Origin: Baekduia alba
GTDB lineage: Bacteria; Actinomycetota; Thermoleophilia; Solirubrobacterales; Solirubrobacteraceae
Length of the DNA: 64,000 nucleotides
Assembly (NCBI RefSeq): GCF_028416635.1
Contig: NZ_CP114013.1
Span: forward strand, 4,154,001 to 4,218,000
Direction: 5' to 3'
Position numbers and translations under genes: made by a program. Of this stretch, positions 44,290-53,285 are shown in pieces (positions within the stretch are counted from its first letter, which is position 1; each line of letters starts with the position of its first letter). The notes below the pieces were generated by a model. The model was not told the DNA's origin. It saw only the letters and a list, made by a program, of their open reading frames with translations, and did not search any database.

Positions 44290-44649
44290 TCAGCGCGCCG
44301 CGCCGGCGATCGCCCCGAGCAGCCCGGGGACGACGGCCTCGACGTCGTCGGCGCGCAGCTCGTTGAGCTTCGCCGTGCCGTCGTAGAACTGCCGGATGAC
44401 GCCGGCCTCGCGCAGCACGTGGAAGTGGTGCGTGAGGGTCGACAGCGCGACGGGCGCGTCGAACGCGCCGCAGCGCATCGGCGCCTCGCTGGCGGCCAGG
44501 CGCAGGACGATCTCGCGGCGTAGCGGGTCGGCGAGCGCGTCGAGGACGCCCTGCAGGCTGATGTCCGCCCGCGCGGGATGGGCGAGCGGCGGCCGCGGGG
44601 CTCGGCCGCGCGGTCGCGCCGCGCTCGGTGCGGTGTCGGAGGACGCCAT
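44290..44649 (-). CDS. ArsR-like winged-helix regulator
   Basis: 119 residues from ATG 44649. DNA-binding core: LADPLRREIVLRLAASEAP, ALSTLTHHFHVLREAGVIRQ, YDGTAKLNELRADD. The first ~40 residues are Ala/Arg/Pro-rich. It lacks metal ligands. Divergent from the dehydrogenase gene at 44778, with a perfect palindrome between them, so it is the likely repressor of that gene. Confidence 0.88.
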   Translation of the reverse strand: MASSDTAPSAARPRGRAPRPPLAHPARADISLQGVLDALADPLRREIVLRLAASEAPMRCGAFDAPVALSTLTHHFHVLREAGVIRQFYDGTAKLNELRADDVEAVVPGLLGAIAGAAR

Positions 44650-44683
44650 GGCGCGACCAGCATAACGTGGCCCTTTCGGCACG

Positions 44684-44698
44684 TGTCGTATTACGACA
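44684..44698. promoter_or_regulatory. Perfect palindrome between arsR and MDR gene (putative operator)
   Basis: TGTCGTATTACGACA, 15 nt with one central base. Just after it comes an unusually A+T-rich stretch (GTAGTTTGACAAACATCAAAG) holding TTTGAC-like -35 sequence for the MDR gene. Confidence 0.6.
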
Positions 44699-44777
44699 AC
44701 CATCGTAGTTTGACAAACATCAAAGTTGTCAGCTAGGGTCGCCGGCCTCAGATCCGACGACTTCCCTGGAGGACCCC

Positions 44778-45791
44778 TTGAAGGCCTGGACGCTCACCGA
44801 CTTCGGCATCGACAACCTCACCCGCTCCGACGTGCCGACGCCCGAGCCCGGTCCCCGCGAGCTGCTCGTCGAGGTCGGCGCCGTGTCGCTGAACTTCCGC
44901 GACAAGGCGATCGCCGAGGGGCTGTACGAGCCGGGCCGGATGCCCAAGGGCCTCATCCCCGTCTCCGACGCCGCCGGGCGCATCGTGCAGATCGGCACCG
45001 ACGTCACGCGCTGGGCGGTCGGCGACCGCGTCGTCTCCCACCTCTACAGCGGGTGGCGCGACGGCGCCGCCGGCCGCGACGAGGGCGCACGCGCGCTCGG
45101 CGGCCCGCTCGACGGCGGGCTCGCCGAGTACATGGTGCTCGAAGCGGACAGCGTCGTCGCCGCGCCGGCGGCGATGACCGACGTGCAGGCCGCGACGCTG
45201 CCGATCGCCGCGCTCACCGCCTGGTTCGCGCTCGTCGAGTACGGCAACCTGCAGGCCGCCGACACGGTCCTCACGCAGGGCACGGGCGGGCTCTCGCTGT
45301 TCGCGATCCAGCTCGCCTCCGCGCTCGGCGCGCGGGTCATCGCCACCTCGAGCAGCGACGACAAGCTCGCCCACGCCGTGGCGCTCGGCGCCGCCGAGAC
45401 CATCAACTACCGCACGACTCCGGCGTGGGACCAGGAGGCCCGCGCGCTGACCGACGGACGCGGCGTCGACCATGTCCTCGACGTCGTCGGCGGCGACAGC
45501 CTCGACCGCTCCATCGCCGCCAGCCGCGTCGGCGGCCGCGTCACCGTCGCCGGCTTCATCGACGGGCAGCGGTCGAGCATCGACCTCATGTCGGTGATCT
45601 TCGGCCGCACGCGGCTGCAGGGGATCGCCGTCGGCCACCTGCGCGCGTTCGAGCGGCTCATCGCCTTCCTCGACCGGCACGCGATCGAGCCGGTCATCGA
45701 CGCGGTCTACGGCTTCGAGGACGCCCGCGAGGCCTTCGCCCACCTCGACCGCGGGCCGTTCGGGAAGGTCGCGATCGCCGTCCAGGGATAG
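44778..45791 (+). CDS. MDR-type NAD(P)-dependent alcohol dehydrogenase
   Basis: 337 residues from TTG 44778, chosen because GGAGG lies 5 nt upstream and the product then begins KAWTLTDFGIDNL as family members do. Motifs: VSLNFRDKAIAEGLY, DAAGRIVQIGTDVTRWAVGD, TQGTGGLSLFAIQLASALGA (NAD(P) site) and a closing GPFGKVAIAVQG. No zinc Cys at the catalytic position. Substrate unknown. Controlled in all likelihood by the divergent ArsR-like gene. Confidence 0.9.
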   Translation: MKAWTLTDFGIDNLTRSDVPTPEPGPRELLVEVGAVSLNFRDKAIAEGLYEPGRMPKGLIPVSDAAGRIVQIGTDVTRWAVGDRVVSHLYSGWRDGAAGRDEGARALGGPLDGGLAEYMVLEADSVVAAPAAMTDVQAATLPIAALTAWFALVEYGNLQAADTVLTQGTGGLSLFAIQLASALGARVIATSSSDDKLAHAVALGAAETINYRTTPAWDQEARALTDGRGVDHVLDVVGGDSLDRSIAASRVGGRVTVAGFIDGQRSSIDLMSVIFGRTRLQGIAVGHLRAFERLIAFLDRHAIEPVIDAVYGFEDAREAFAHLDRGPFGKVAIAVQG

Positions 45792-45816
45792 CGCGTGACG
45801 CCGGAGGCCGAGCGCT

Positions 45817-48411
45817 CTAGGAGGAGAGGCCGGCCGCGCCGAACGACTCGGTGCGGATGACCGGCTCGCCGGCGGCGTCGGAGGCGTCGAGGTCGACGGT
45901 CGCCACGATCGCGACGTCGCGATGGCCCTCGGGGTCGTCGATGATCTGGCGCACCGCCCATGTCCGCGGACCGCCCGAGCCCGCACCCGCGCCGGCGCGG
46001 TCGATCATCAGCAGCTGGGGCGAGCGCGCGTCCGGGCCGGTGCCCATCGACTCGTGCTCCTCCCAGTAGCGGCCGAGCGCCGCGTCCCACGCGTCGGCCC
46101 CCATCGCGGGGCGCCCGGGCGGATCGGAGAGCGCGGCCGCGGCGGCCTCCAGCTCGGCCAGGTCGCCGTAGCGATCCCGCGCCGCGAGCTGGACCTTCAA
46201 GAACATCGCGTTGCGCACCATCACGGTGAACGTGCGCGCGTTGGCGGTCATCGGCCGCGGCGGCGGCGGGGACGGCGGGCCGGCGCTCTGCGCCATCGCG
46301 GCGGCGGCGCGCTCGACGGACTCCGGATCGGTGAGCGCCTCCCACTCGTCCAGCAGGCTCGAGTCGGTCTGCCGGACGGTCTCGCCGAGCCACTCGATGA
46401 TGTCGTCGAGCTCGTCGGTCTTGGTCTCGTCGGGCACCGTCTGGCGCAGCGCGCGGTACGTGTTGCTCAGATAGCGCAGCAGCAGCCCCTCGGAGCGGGC
46501 GAGGCCATAGTGCGCCACGAACTCCGTGAACGTCCGCCCCCACTCGTACATGTCGCGCACGATCGACTTCGGCGACAGGTCGGACTCGCGCACCCACGGA
46601 TGGGTCTCGCGGTAGACGCGCAGCGCGTCGAGCAGCGGCTCGCCCAGCGGCCGCTGGTAGGTGACCTCCTCGAGCAGCTCCATGCGCTCGTCGTACTCGA
46701 TGCCCTGGGCCTTCATCTCGGCCACCGCCTCGCCGCGCTCCTTGTTGGCCTGCGCCATCAGGACCGGGAACGGGTCGTCGATGATCGCCTCGACGACCGA
46801 GACGACGTCCAAGGCATAGGTCTCGGACTCCGGGTCGATCAGCGCGAACGCGACCAGGGCGAACGAGGCCAGCGGCTGGTTGAGCGCGAAGTCCTCCTGC
46901 AGCTCGACGGCGAGCTGCAGCGTGCGGCCGTCGGCGTCGGGCTCGGGCAGCCAGCGCAGGACGCCGGAGTCCACGAGCTCGCTGCCCAGCGCCTGCGCCC
47001 GCTCTGACAGGCGCTGGCGGCCGCGCTCGTCCTCGTGGTTGTCCTCCATCAACGCCCGCATCGTCGCGACCGGATCCGCGGGCTGGTTGACGACGTTGAG
47101 GATCATCGCGTGGTCGACGCGCATCCGCGACACGAGCGCCTCGGGCTCGGCGTCCTTGAGGCGCTCGAACGTCTCCTCGGTCCAGCTCACCGCGCCCTCG
47201 GCGGGCTTCCGGGTCTGGACCTTGCGGCGCTTCTTGGGGTCGTCGCCGGCCTTGGCCAGCGCGCGGGTGCGCTCGATGGTGTGCTCGGGCGCCTGCACGA
47301 CGACGTACCCGGCGGTGTCGAAGCCCGCCCGCCCGGCGCGGCCGGCGATCTGATGGAACTCGCGCGCCTTCAGCAGCCGGTGGCGGCTGCCGTCGTACTT
47401 GGCCAGGCCGGTGAACACGACGGTGCGGATCGGCACGTTGATCCCCACGCCGAGCGTGTCGGTGCCGCAGATCACCTTCAGCAGGCCGGTCTGCGCGAGC
47501 TGCTCGACCAGCCGGCGGTAGCGCGGCAGCATGCCGGCGTGGTGCACGCCGATCCCGCTGCGGACGAGCTTGGACAGCGTGCGGCCGAAGCCCGCCGTGA
47601 AGCGGAAGCCGCCGATCTCCGCGGCGATCGCCTCCCGCTCCTCGCGCGTGCACAGCTTGGCCGACAGCAGCGACTGCGCCCGCTCCATCGCGGAGGCCTG
47701 CGTGAAGTGCACGACGTAGATCGGCGCCTGGTCGACCGCGACGAGCTCCTCGAGCAGCTCGTGCAGCGGCTCGACCGACCAGGAGTAGGTCAGCGGGACC
47801 GGGCGCTGCGCGTCGTCGACGAGGACCGTCTCGCGCCCGGTGCGCCGCGTCAGGTCGGTGGTGATCTCGCGGACGTCGCCCAAGGTGGCCGACATCAGCA
47901 GGAACTGCGCCTGGGGCAGGCACAGCAGCGGCACCTGCCACGCCCAGCCGCGCTGGCCGTCGGCGTAGTAGTGGAACTCGTCCATAACGACCTGCCCGAC
48001 GTCGGCGCCCGCGCCCTCCCGCAGCGCGATGTTCGCCAGCACCTCCGCGGTGCAGCACACGATCGGCGCGCCGGCGTTGACCGACGCGTCACCGGTGAGC
48101 ATCCCGACGTTCTCGGCGCCGAACGTCGCGCACAGCGCGAAGAACTTCTCCGAGACCAGGGCCTTGATCGGCGCCGTGTAGTACGTGGTGCGGCCCTCGG
48201 TGAGCGCCGCGAAGTGCGCGGCCACGGCCACCAGCGACTTCCCCGAGCCCGTCGGCGTGGCCAGCACGACGTTGTTGGCGCTGAACAGCTCGATCGCCGC
48301 CTCGTCCTGATGCGGGTAGAGGCTCAGCCCCTGCTCCGAGACCCAGGCGGTGAAGGCGGCGTAGATCGCGTCGGCGCCGTGGTCGGTGGGAAGCGCGTCG
48401 ACGAGGCTCAT
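45817..48411 (-). CDS. Ski2/Mtr4-like DEAD-box helicase with DUF3516-type C-terminus
   Basis: 864 residues. Helicase motifs in order: Q-like YPHQDEAAIELF, Walker A ATPTGSGKS (~50-58), TAPIKALVSEKF (Ia), motif II MDEFHYY, motif III MSATLG, GVHHAGMLPRYR (IV), and QIAGRAGRAGFDTAGYVVVQ (VI). The C-terminal ~400 residues match the DUF3516 domain of actinobacterial superfamily II helicases. It is predicted to act on RNA or structured nucleic acid in the cytoplasm; the role in bacteria is poorly known. Length normal; all motifs intact. Confidence 0.92.
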   Translation of the reverse strand: MSLVDALPTDHGADAIYAAFTAWVSEQGLSLYPHQDEAAIELFSANNVVLATPTGSGKSLVAVAAHFAALTEGRTTYYTAPIKALVSEKFFALCATFGAENVGMLTGDASVNAGAPIVCCTAEVLANIALREGAGADVGQVVMDEFHYYADGQRGWAWQVPLLCLPQAQFLLMSATLGDVREITTDLTRRTGRETVLVDDAQRPVPLTYSWSVEPLHELLEELVAVDQAPIYVVHFTQASAMERAQSLLSAKLCTREEREAIAAEIGGFRFTAGFGRTLSKLVRSGIGVHHAGMLPRYRRLVEQLAQTGLLKVICGTDTLGVGINVPIRTVVFTGLAKYDGSRHRLLKAREFHQIAGRAGRAGFDTAGYVVVQAPEHTIERTRALAKAGDDPKKRRKVQTRKPAEGAVSWTEETFERLKDAEPEALVSRMRVDHAMILNVVNQPADPVATMRALMEDNHEDERGRQRLSERAQALGSELVDSGVLRWLPEPDADGRTLQLAVELQEDFALNQPLASFALVAFALIDPESETYALDVVSVVEAIIDDPFPVLMAQANKERGEAVAEMKAQGIEYDERMELLEEVTYQRPLGEPLLDALRVYRETHPWVRESDLSPKSIVRDMYEWGRTFTEFVAHYGLARSEGLLLRYLSNTYRALRQTVPDETKTDELDDIIEWLGETVRQTDSSLLDEWEALTDPESVERAAAAMAQSAGPPSPPPPRPMTANARTFTVMVRNAMFLKVQLAARDRYGDLAELEAAAAALSDPPGRPAMGADAWDAALGRYWEEHESMGTGPDARSPQLLMIDRAGAGAGSGGPRTWAVRQIIDDPEGHRDVAIVATVDLDASDAAGEPVIRTESFGAAGLSS

Positions 48412-48683
48412 GCGTCGCCCGTCACGCTAGCGAGCTTCGCGCAGCGCGTCGCCACCGGCTTGACAACCCACGTCCCCGTCCGGGAAGCCCGTCTCCTCCC
48501 TACCGTCCGTTTGGTTGGGAGGGTCGTGCACCATGCTGAACGCAGCGTCAGCTCGAACCGCGGCGTCGCGGTGCACGCACGACCCGCGCGGGCACACCGG
48601 CGACGAGCGTTCGCGGCGCGACTGACGCAGGCCGCTTCGGGTTTACTCGGAGATCAATGAGGAACTTTGCGAGGCGACGCGCT

Positions 48684-48959
48684 TCACGGTGTCCCCGCGC
48701 ACGCCGCAGCACGGACACCGGCCTTCGCGCTCAGGTCCGACGACCGCGTCCGTGCCAGCAGCCCCGCGACGCGCGTCTCGTTGCGCAGCGCTCTGACGTA
48801 CTCCTGGTAGGCGTCACCGCGTTCTTCGACCGCGGCGGTGCGCCAGAGGAAGAGGGCGAGCTCGGCCGCGATCTCGGCCAGGACCCACTCATCCCACAGC
48901 GCGTCGACGCTCACGCGCCAGGCCTGGGAGACGGGGCCCACAGCCGCCTCGCCCATCAT
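48684..48959 (-). CDS. Small helical protein of unknown function (second of a coupled pair)
   Basis: 91 residues from ATG 48959, overlapping the stop of the preceding small gene by ATGA. Likely one long-helix bundle: SQAWRVSVDALWDEWVLAEI, ALFLWRTAAVEERGDAYQEY, VRALRNETRVAGLLARTRSS. No family recognised. The tight coupling to its neighbour suggests that the two proteins act together. Confidence 0.6.
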   Translation of the reverse strand: MMGEAAVGPVSQAWRVSVDALWDEWVLAEIAAELALFLWRTAAVEERGDAYQEYVRALRNETRVAGLLARTRSSDLSAKAGVRAAACAGTP

Positions 48960-49168
48960 GCGGCCGTCACCGCCGCCAGCGCGAGGTCCTCGCGCGCCAC
49001 GCGCTGCAGCCCGCGGACGTACTCGAGGTGGGCCGCCCAGCTCGGATCCTCGGCGATGCCGGAGTCGGTGGCGAGCTGCGTGACGTCGTGATGCGCGTCG
49101 AGCAGCTCGTACACCACGCAGATCAGCACCTCCAACGCGGCGCCGTGTGGGGATTGGTCGGGCTCCAT
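48956..49168 (-). CDS. Small protein of unknown function (first of a coupled pair)
   Basis: 70 residues from ATG 49168 with GGGAGA upstream. Helical: ALEVLICVVYELLDAHHDVT, then PSWAAHLEYVRGLQRVARED. Shares with the next protein a pattern of a conserved Trp-centred helix followed by EYVR, hinting at a distant relation between the two. Function unknown. Confidence 0.6.
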   Translation of the reverse strand: MEPDQSPHGAALEVLICVVYELLDAHHDVTQLATDSGIAEDPSWAAHLEYVRGLQRVAREDLALAAVTAA

Positions 49169-49312
49169 GTCGCATCTCCCAGAGATCGAATCGGTCCGGC
49201 AACGATGGCAGCCGAGGGCCCGGCGATCATCGACGCCACCGGCCGACGTGCGGTCACGCTGGCCGGAGGATCGGTCTTGCAGCTGGCTGGTAGACACCCG
49301 CTGGTGTCGTGG

Positions 49313-51757
49313 TTAGGCGACCGCCGGCGGCCGGACCGGGATGCGCGCTCGCAGCGCCGTCCCGCGACCCACGCCGCTCTCGATCTCGAGCGTGCCTCCG
49401 AGCGCCTCGACGCGATCGCGCAGGCCGGTGAGGCCCGAGCCGCGACCGGGGTGCGCTCCGCCGATCCCGTCGTCGCGGATGGCGATGGAGATGGCCCCGT
49501 CGTCGACGGTGACCGCGACGTACACGACGGAGGCCTGCGCGTGCTTGGCCGCGTTGGCGAGCGCCTCGGAGACGACGTAGTAGGCGCCCGCCTCCACGGA
49601 CTCCGGGAGCCGGCCGTCGGCGCGCACGTCGAGCTCGACCGGCACCGCCGAGCGGCGCGCGAGCGTCTTGAGCGCCGGCCCGATCCCGCCCTTGGAGAGG
49701 ATCGCCGGGTGGATCCCGCGCGACATCTCCTGCAGGTCCTCGAGCACGCTGGCCAGGCCGTCCGCGGTCTGCTCGAGCTCGGCCCGCAGCGCCTCCTGGC
49801 CGGGCTCGACGGCTGCCTCGGCCGCGCGCAGCGCGAGCGCGAGCGAGACCAGTCGCTGCTGTGCGCCGTCGTGCAGGTCGCGCTCGATCCGCCGCCGGGT
49901 GGCGTCCGACGCCGCGACGATCCGTGCGCGCGACGCGGCGAGCTCGGCCCGGCCCTCCGCGTTGGCGATCGCCGTCGCCACCAGCTCGGTGAACTGCCCG
50001 ATCCGCCCCTCGGCGTCCGCGGGAACGCGATCGTCACCGCGCCATCCGCCGGAGATCACCCCCCACAGGCGACCTTCGACGACGACGGGCGCGCCCACGA
50101 TCGTGCGCAGGCCCAGCACGCTCAGGCGAGCGGCGAGCGCCGCGTCGGTGCCCGCCTGGGAGCTCCTGCGTCGCAGCGCGCGGCGCTGGCGCCGGACGTC
50201 GTCGAGCAGCGTGCCCGGGCCCGCAGCCATCTGCGTTCCGACCTCGACTCCCTGGTCGGCGCCGTGCCACGCGCACACGAGCGTGCCGGTGCCGTCGGGC
50301 TCGTAACGCGTGAGCCCCGCCGAGTCGGCGCCCAGCAGCCGACCGACCTCGACGACCATCGCGTCGAAGACCGTGTTCGGCCGCTCGCCGCGCGCGACGA
50401 GCGTCGCGACGCGCCGCAGCGCAGCCTGCTCGTCGGCGAGGACGCGCAGCTCGTCACGGCTGGCCTCCACCAGCCGCTGCGCCCGACGCAGCTCGTCCTG
50501 CGTCCGCCGGCGCTCGGTCACGTCGCGGCCCGCGGCGTACATCACGCCCTCCGCGGGCATCGGGCGCACGCTCCACTGCAACCAGCAGGCTGAGCCGTCC
50601 GCGCGCAGGAAGCGGTTCTCGAACTGCAGGACGGTCTCGCCCTCGAGCACCGCGGTGTAGGTCGCGGCCGTCGCGGCACGGTCGTCGGGATAGACGAAGT
50701 CCATGAACGGCCGCCTGACCAGATCCTCCGCCGTGTACCCGAGCGTGCGCTCGAACGCAGGGTTCACGCGCCGGAAGGTGCCGTCGACGCCGACCACGCA
50801 CAGCAGGTCCAGCGACAGCTCGAAGACCCGGTCGACCTCGCGCTCAGCGCGCCGGCGGCGCAAGAGGCCGCGTCCCAAGACGTACACCAACACAGCGACC
50901 GCGACCGGCCAGACCAGGGCGATCCAGGGCAGCGCCTCCCGCAGCGCGCCCTCGCTCACCGGCCCGACGTCGATGCGCCAGCGCCGCGCCAGCGCGTCGA
51001 AGCGCTCATGAGCCGCGCTGCGGTCGGCCAGCCGGCCCTCGAGCGGCTGGCCCTCGAGGCTGATCGCGACACGCCGCGGGTCGTCACCGAGCGACACCGT
51101 CAGCCAGCCGCTGGGCACGAAGGCCACCAGGAAGCCGCGGCTGCCCGGCCCCCGTCCGAACCGCCCGCTCTGCATCAGGTAGAAGCCGGACCGGCCGCCG
51201 AGCGCGGCGCGCCGGCTGGCGGTGACCGCGAAGACCAGCGCGCGGTCGCCCAGCGCCGACCCAAGCTCCGGCAGGGTCGACAGGTCGGCGCCGCGGCGCA
51301 GCCGCCGGGCCGCGCTGGGCGTCGCGAACGTCAGCGGCAGGTACGACGCGGCACGCGGCGCGGGCCGCGGACGTGCCGACCCGTCGGCGACCGTGATCGG
51401 CGCGCCGATGCGGCGCTCGTAGGCCGCGCGCTGCGCCTGGTTCACGTGCTCGACCCAGAGCCATTCGGTGAGCCCGGCGCCGTCCGCGCCGATCCCCTGC
51501 AGCTGCGCGAAGCGCGGCTGGGTCGGCACCGGCTCGCTGGCCAAGGCGCTGCCGAGGCCGACGACGGAGCCGCGCGCGCGATCCAGCACGCCTTGGAGCT
51601 GCACGCTTTCGAGCTCCGCGCGCCGCTGCGCGGCGTGATGGCCGTCGCGCCGCACGATCTCCCTGGTCACGAAGTAGCCCGCGACGCTCAACAGGACGAT
51701 GAGCGCCGGAAGCGCTAGCCGGACCATGCCGGCGGACCGAAGCAAGGGACGTCGCAA
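49313..51757 (-). CDS. Membrane sensor histidine kinase (extracellular domain, PAS, GAF, HisKA_3)
   Basis: 814 residues. TM1 about 13-31, an extracellular CHASE-like domain to ~275, TM2 about 283-302, PAS around 310-425 (VFELSLDLLCVVGVDGTFRR, ENRFLRADGSACWLQWSVRP), GAF around 455-595, then the dimerisation helix with phospho-acceptor His in RRIERDLHDGAQQRLVSLAL (~628) and an HATPase with EALANAAKHAQAS and DDGIGGAHPG. This is the NarX/LiaS-like class whose partners are LuxR-type regulators such as the one at 53286. Signal unknown. Divergent from the sugar-binding lipoprotein gene, which may hand it a ligand. Confidence 0.9.
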   Translation of the reverse strand: MRRPLLRSAGMVRLALPALIVLLSVAGYFVTREIVRRDGHHAAQRRAELESVQLQGVLDRARGSVVGLGSALASEPVPTQPRFAQLQGIGADGAGLTEWLWVEHVNQAQRAAYERRIGAPITVADGSARPRPAPRAASYLPLTFATPSAARRLRRGADLSTLPELGSALGDRALVFAVTASRRAALGGRSGFYLMQSGRFGRGPGSRGFLVAFVPSGWLTVSLGDDPRRVAISLEGQPLEGRLADRSAAHERFDALARRWRIDVGPVSEGALREALPWIALVWPVAVAVLVYVLGRGLLRRRRAEREVDRVFELSLDLLCVVGVDGTFRRVNPAFERTLGYTAEDLVRRPFMDFVYPDDRAATAATYTAVLEGETVLQFENRFLRADGSACWLQWSVRPMPAEGVMYAAGRDVTERRRTQDELRRAQRLVEASRDELRVLADEQAALRRVATLVARGERPNTVFDAMVVEVGRLLGADSAGLTRYEPDGTGTLVCAWHGADQGVEVGTQMAAGPGTLLDDVRRQRRALRRRSSQAGTDAALAARLSVLGLRTIVGAPVVVEGRLWGVISGGWRGDDRVPADAEGRIGQFTELVATAIANAEGRAELAASRARIVAASDATRRRIERDLHDGAQQRLVSLALALRAAEAAVEPGQEALRAELEQTADGLASVLEDLQEMSRGIHPAILSKGGIGPALKTLARRSAVPVELDVRADGRLPESVEAGAYYVVSEALANAAKHAQASVVYVAVTVDDGAISIAIRDDGIGGAHPGRGSGLTGLRDRVEALGGTLEIESGVGRGTALRARIPVRPPAVA

Positions 51758-51831
51758 GGTTCGCTGCCGATCCTGACGCAGGCGATGACTGCAGACAACC
51801 GCACCCGTCAGGCGGGGCTACGATCGTCCCG

Positions 51832-52860
51832 ATGCGCTCTCCCCCCGTCGAGCCGCCACGCATGGCCGCCGTGGCGGGCGCGGTCGCCGCCCTCGCGATC
51901 GGCTGCGGCGAGGACGACCGGCGCCGGTCGCAGGACCGCGATCCCCGCCGCGTCGCCGCGGTGATCAAGGACACCGACAACCCGTTCTTCGCGACGCTGC
52001 GCGACGGGCTCGTCGCGACCGCTCGGCAGCAGGGCGTGCGGCTGCGGGTGGGAGTGGCCGCCGGACTGCAGGACACGGCGGGCCAGGCGTCGACCCTCGA
52101 AGCGCTCGTCGACGACGACGCGGGCTGCTATGTCGTCAACCCGCTCACGCCGACCAACCTGATCGCGCCGCTCGGGCACCTGCCGGCGCGCACGCCCGTC
52201 GTCAACGTCGACTCGCCGATCGACCGCCGCGCGGCGCGTGCGGCAGGCGTCGCGATCACGACCTACATCGGCACCGACAACATCGCCGCGGGTCGTCTGG
52301 CCGCCGCGACGATGGCGCGCGTCGTGCGCGCCGGCGCGCGCGTGGCGGTCATCACCGGGATCCCGGGCGACGTCGGCAGCGGCGCGCGCACGCGAGGGTT
52401 CCAGGCGGGGGCGCAGGGACGGTTCGCGGTCGCCGGCGCCATCGCCGCCGACTTCGACCGCGACCGGGCGCGCGCGGCCGCCGCCGACCTCCTGCGCGCC
52501 GACGGGCGGATCCGGGGCATCTTCGCCGTCAACGACGAGATGGCCCTGGGCGTGGTCGACGCGGTCCGGGGCGCGGGACGTCGCGGCGACGTGATGGTGG
52601 TCGGCGTCGACGGGATCACCGAGGCGCTGGACGCGGTCCGGCGCGGGGCGCTCGCGGCGACCGTCGCGCAGTACCCGTACACGATCGGGCAGCTCGGCAT
52701 CGAGGCCTGCGTGGCGGCCGCGCGCGGGCGGCCGCTGCCCGCGCGCATCGACGCGCCCGTGAGCGTCATCACGCGCAAGAACGTCGCGCTGGCCCTGAAG
52801 CGCGCGCCGCGCCCGATCGCGCCCTTCCGCGACCCGTTCGCGCGCACGCCGGCCGGCTGA
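51832..52860 (+). CDS. Periplasmic-binding-protein-like lipoprotein (ribose/LacI type)
   Basis: 342 residues. A lipobox ALAIGC (Cys ~25) follows a short signal peptide. The mature part is a type I periplasmic-binding fold: VAAVIKDTDNPFFATLRDGL, NPLTPTNLIAPLGHLPARTP, TTYIGTDNIAAGRLAAATMA, IRGIFAVNDEMALGVVDAVR and GVDGITEALDAVRRGALAAT, all hallmarks of the ribose-binding group. No ABC permease or ATPase is near, so it probably serves as a sensor for the divergent kinase rather than in transport (inference). Confidence 0.88.
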   Translation: MRSPPVEPPRMAAVAGAVAALAIGCGEDDRRRSQDRDPRRVAAVIKDTDNPFFATLRDGLVATARQQGVRLRVGVAAGLQDTAGQASTLEALVDDDAGCYVVNPLTPTNLIAPLGHLPARTPVVNVDSPIDRRAARAAGVAITTYIGTDNIAAGRLAAATMARVVRAGARVAVITGIPGDVGSGARTRGFQAGAQGRFAVAGAIAADFDRDRARAAAADLLRADGRIRGIFAVNDEMALGVVDAVRGAGRRGDVMVVGVDGITEALDAVRRGALAATVAQYPYTIGQLGIEACVAAARGRPLPARIDAPVSVITRKNVALALKRAPRPIAPFRDPFARTPAG

Positions 52861-52921
52861 CGAGCCGGGGATTCCCGCTAGCTGCAATGCGCGAGCCCGT
52901 TCGCGCTGGGATCCTGAGCGG

Positions 52922-53281
52922 GTGGCCTTGCGGTGCCTCATCGTGGACGACAACGCCCAGTTCCTCGCCGCCGCGCGCGACCTCCTGGAGCGGGAGGGCG
53001 TCAGCGTGGTCGGGGTCGCGTCGTCGACCGTTCAGGCGCTGCGGCAGGCTGACGCGCTGCGGCCCGAGGTGGCCCTGATCGACGTCGAGCTCGGCGACGA
53101 GAGCGGCTTCGACCTCGCCCGCCGGCTCGCCGACCGGCCCGACCCTGTGCGGGTGGTGCTGATCTCCACCTACTCCGAGGACGACCTCGACGAGCTCGTG
53201 CAGACCAGCCCGGCCGTCGGGTTCCTCTCCAAGCGCGATGTCTCCCGCCGGGCGATCGACGCGCTGCTCGCCGGCCGTTGA
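52922..53281 (+). CDS. Stand-alone response-regulator receiver protein
   Basis: 119 residues from GTG 52922. A lone REC domain: acidic pair VDDN (~9-10), phospho-acceptor Asp in VALIDVELG (~58), Thr in LISTYSEDD and Lys in FLSKRDVS are all present; no output domain. It likely takes phosphate from the kinase at 49313 and acts by protein contact. It converges with the NarL-type regulator 4 nt away. Confidence 0.88.
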   Translation: MALRCLIVDDNAQFLAAARDLLEREGVSVVGVASSTVQALRQADALRPEVALIDVELGDESGFDLARRLADRPDPVRVVLISTYSEDDLDELVQTSPAVGFLSKRDVSRRAIDALLAGR

Positions 53282-53285
53282 CCGC

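Noticed and set aside
48412-48683. Possible small gene between the helicase and the tiny gene pair
   Set aside because: Only a 30-codon Arg/Ser-rich frame is present, without ribosome site or recognisable features.
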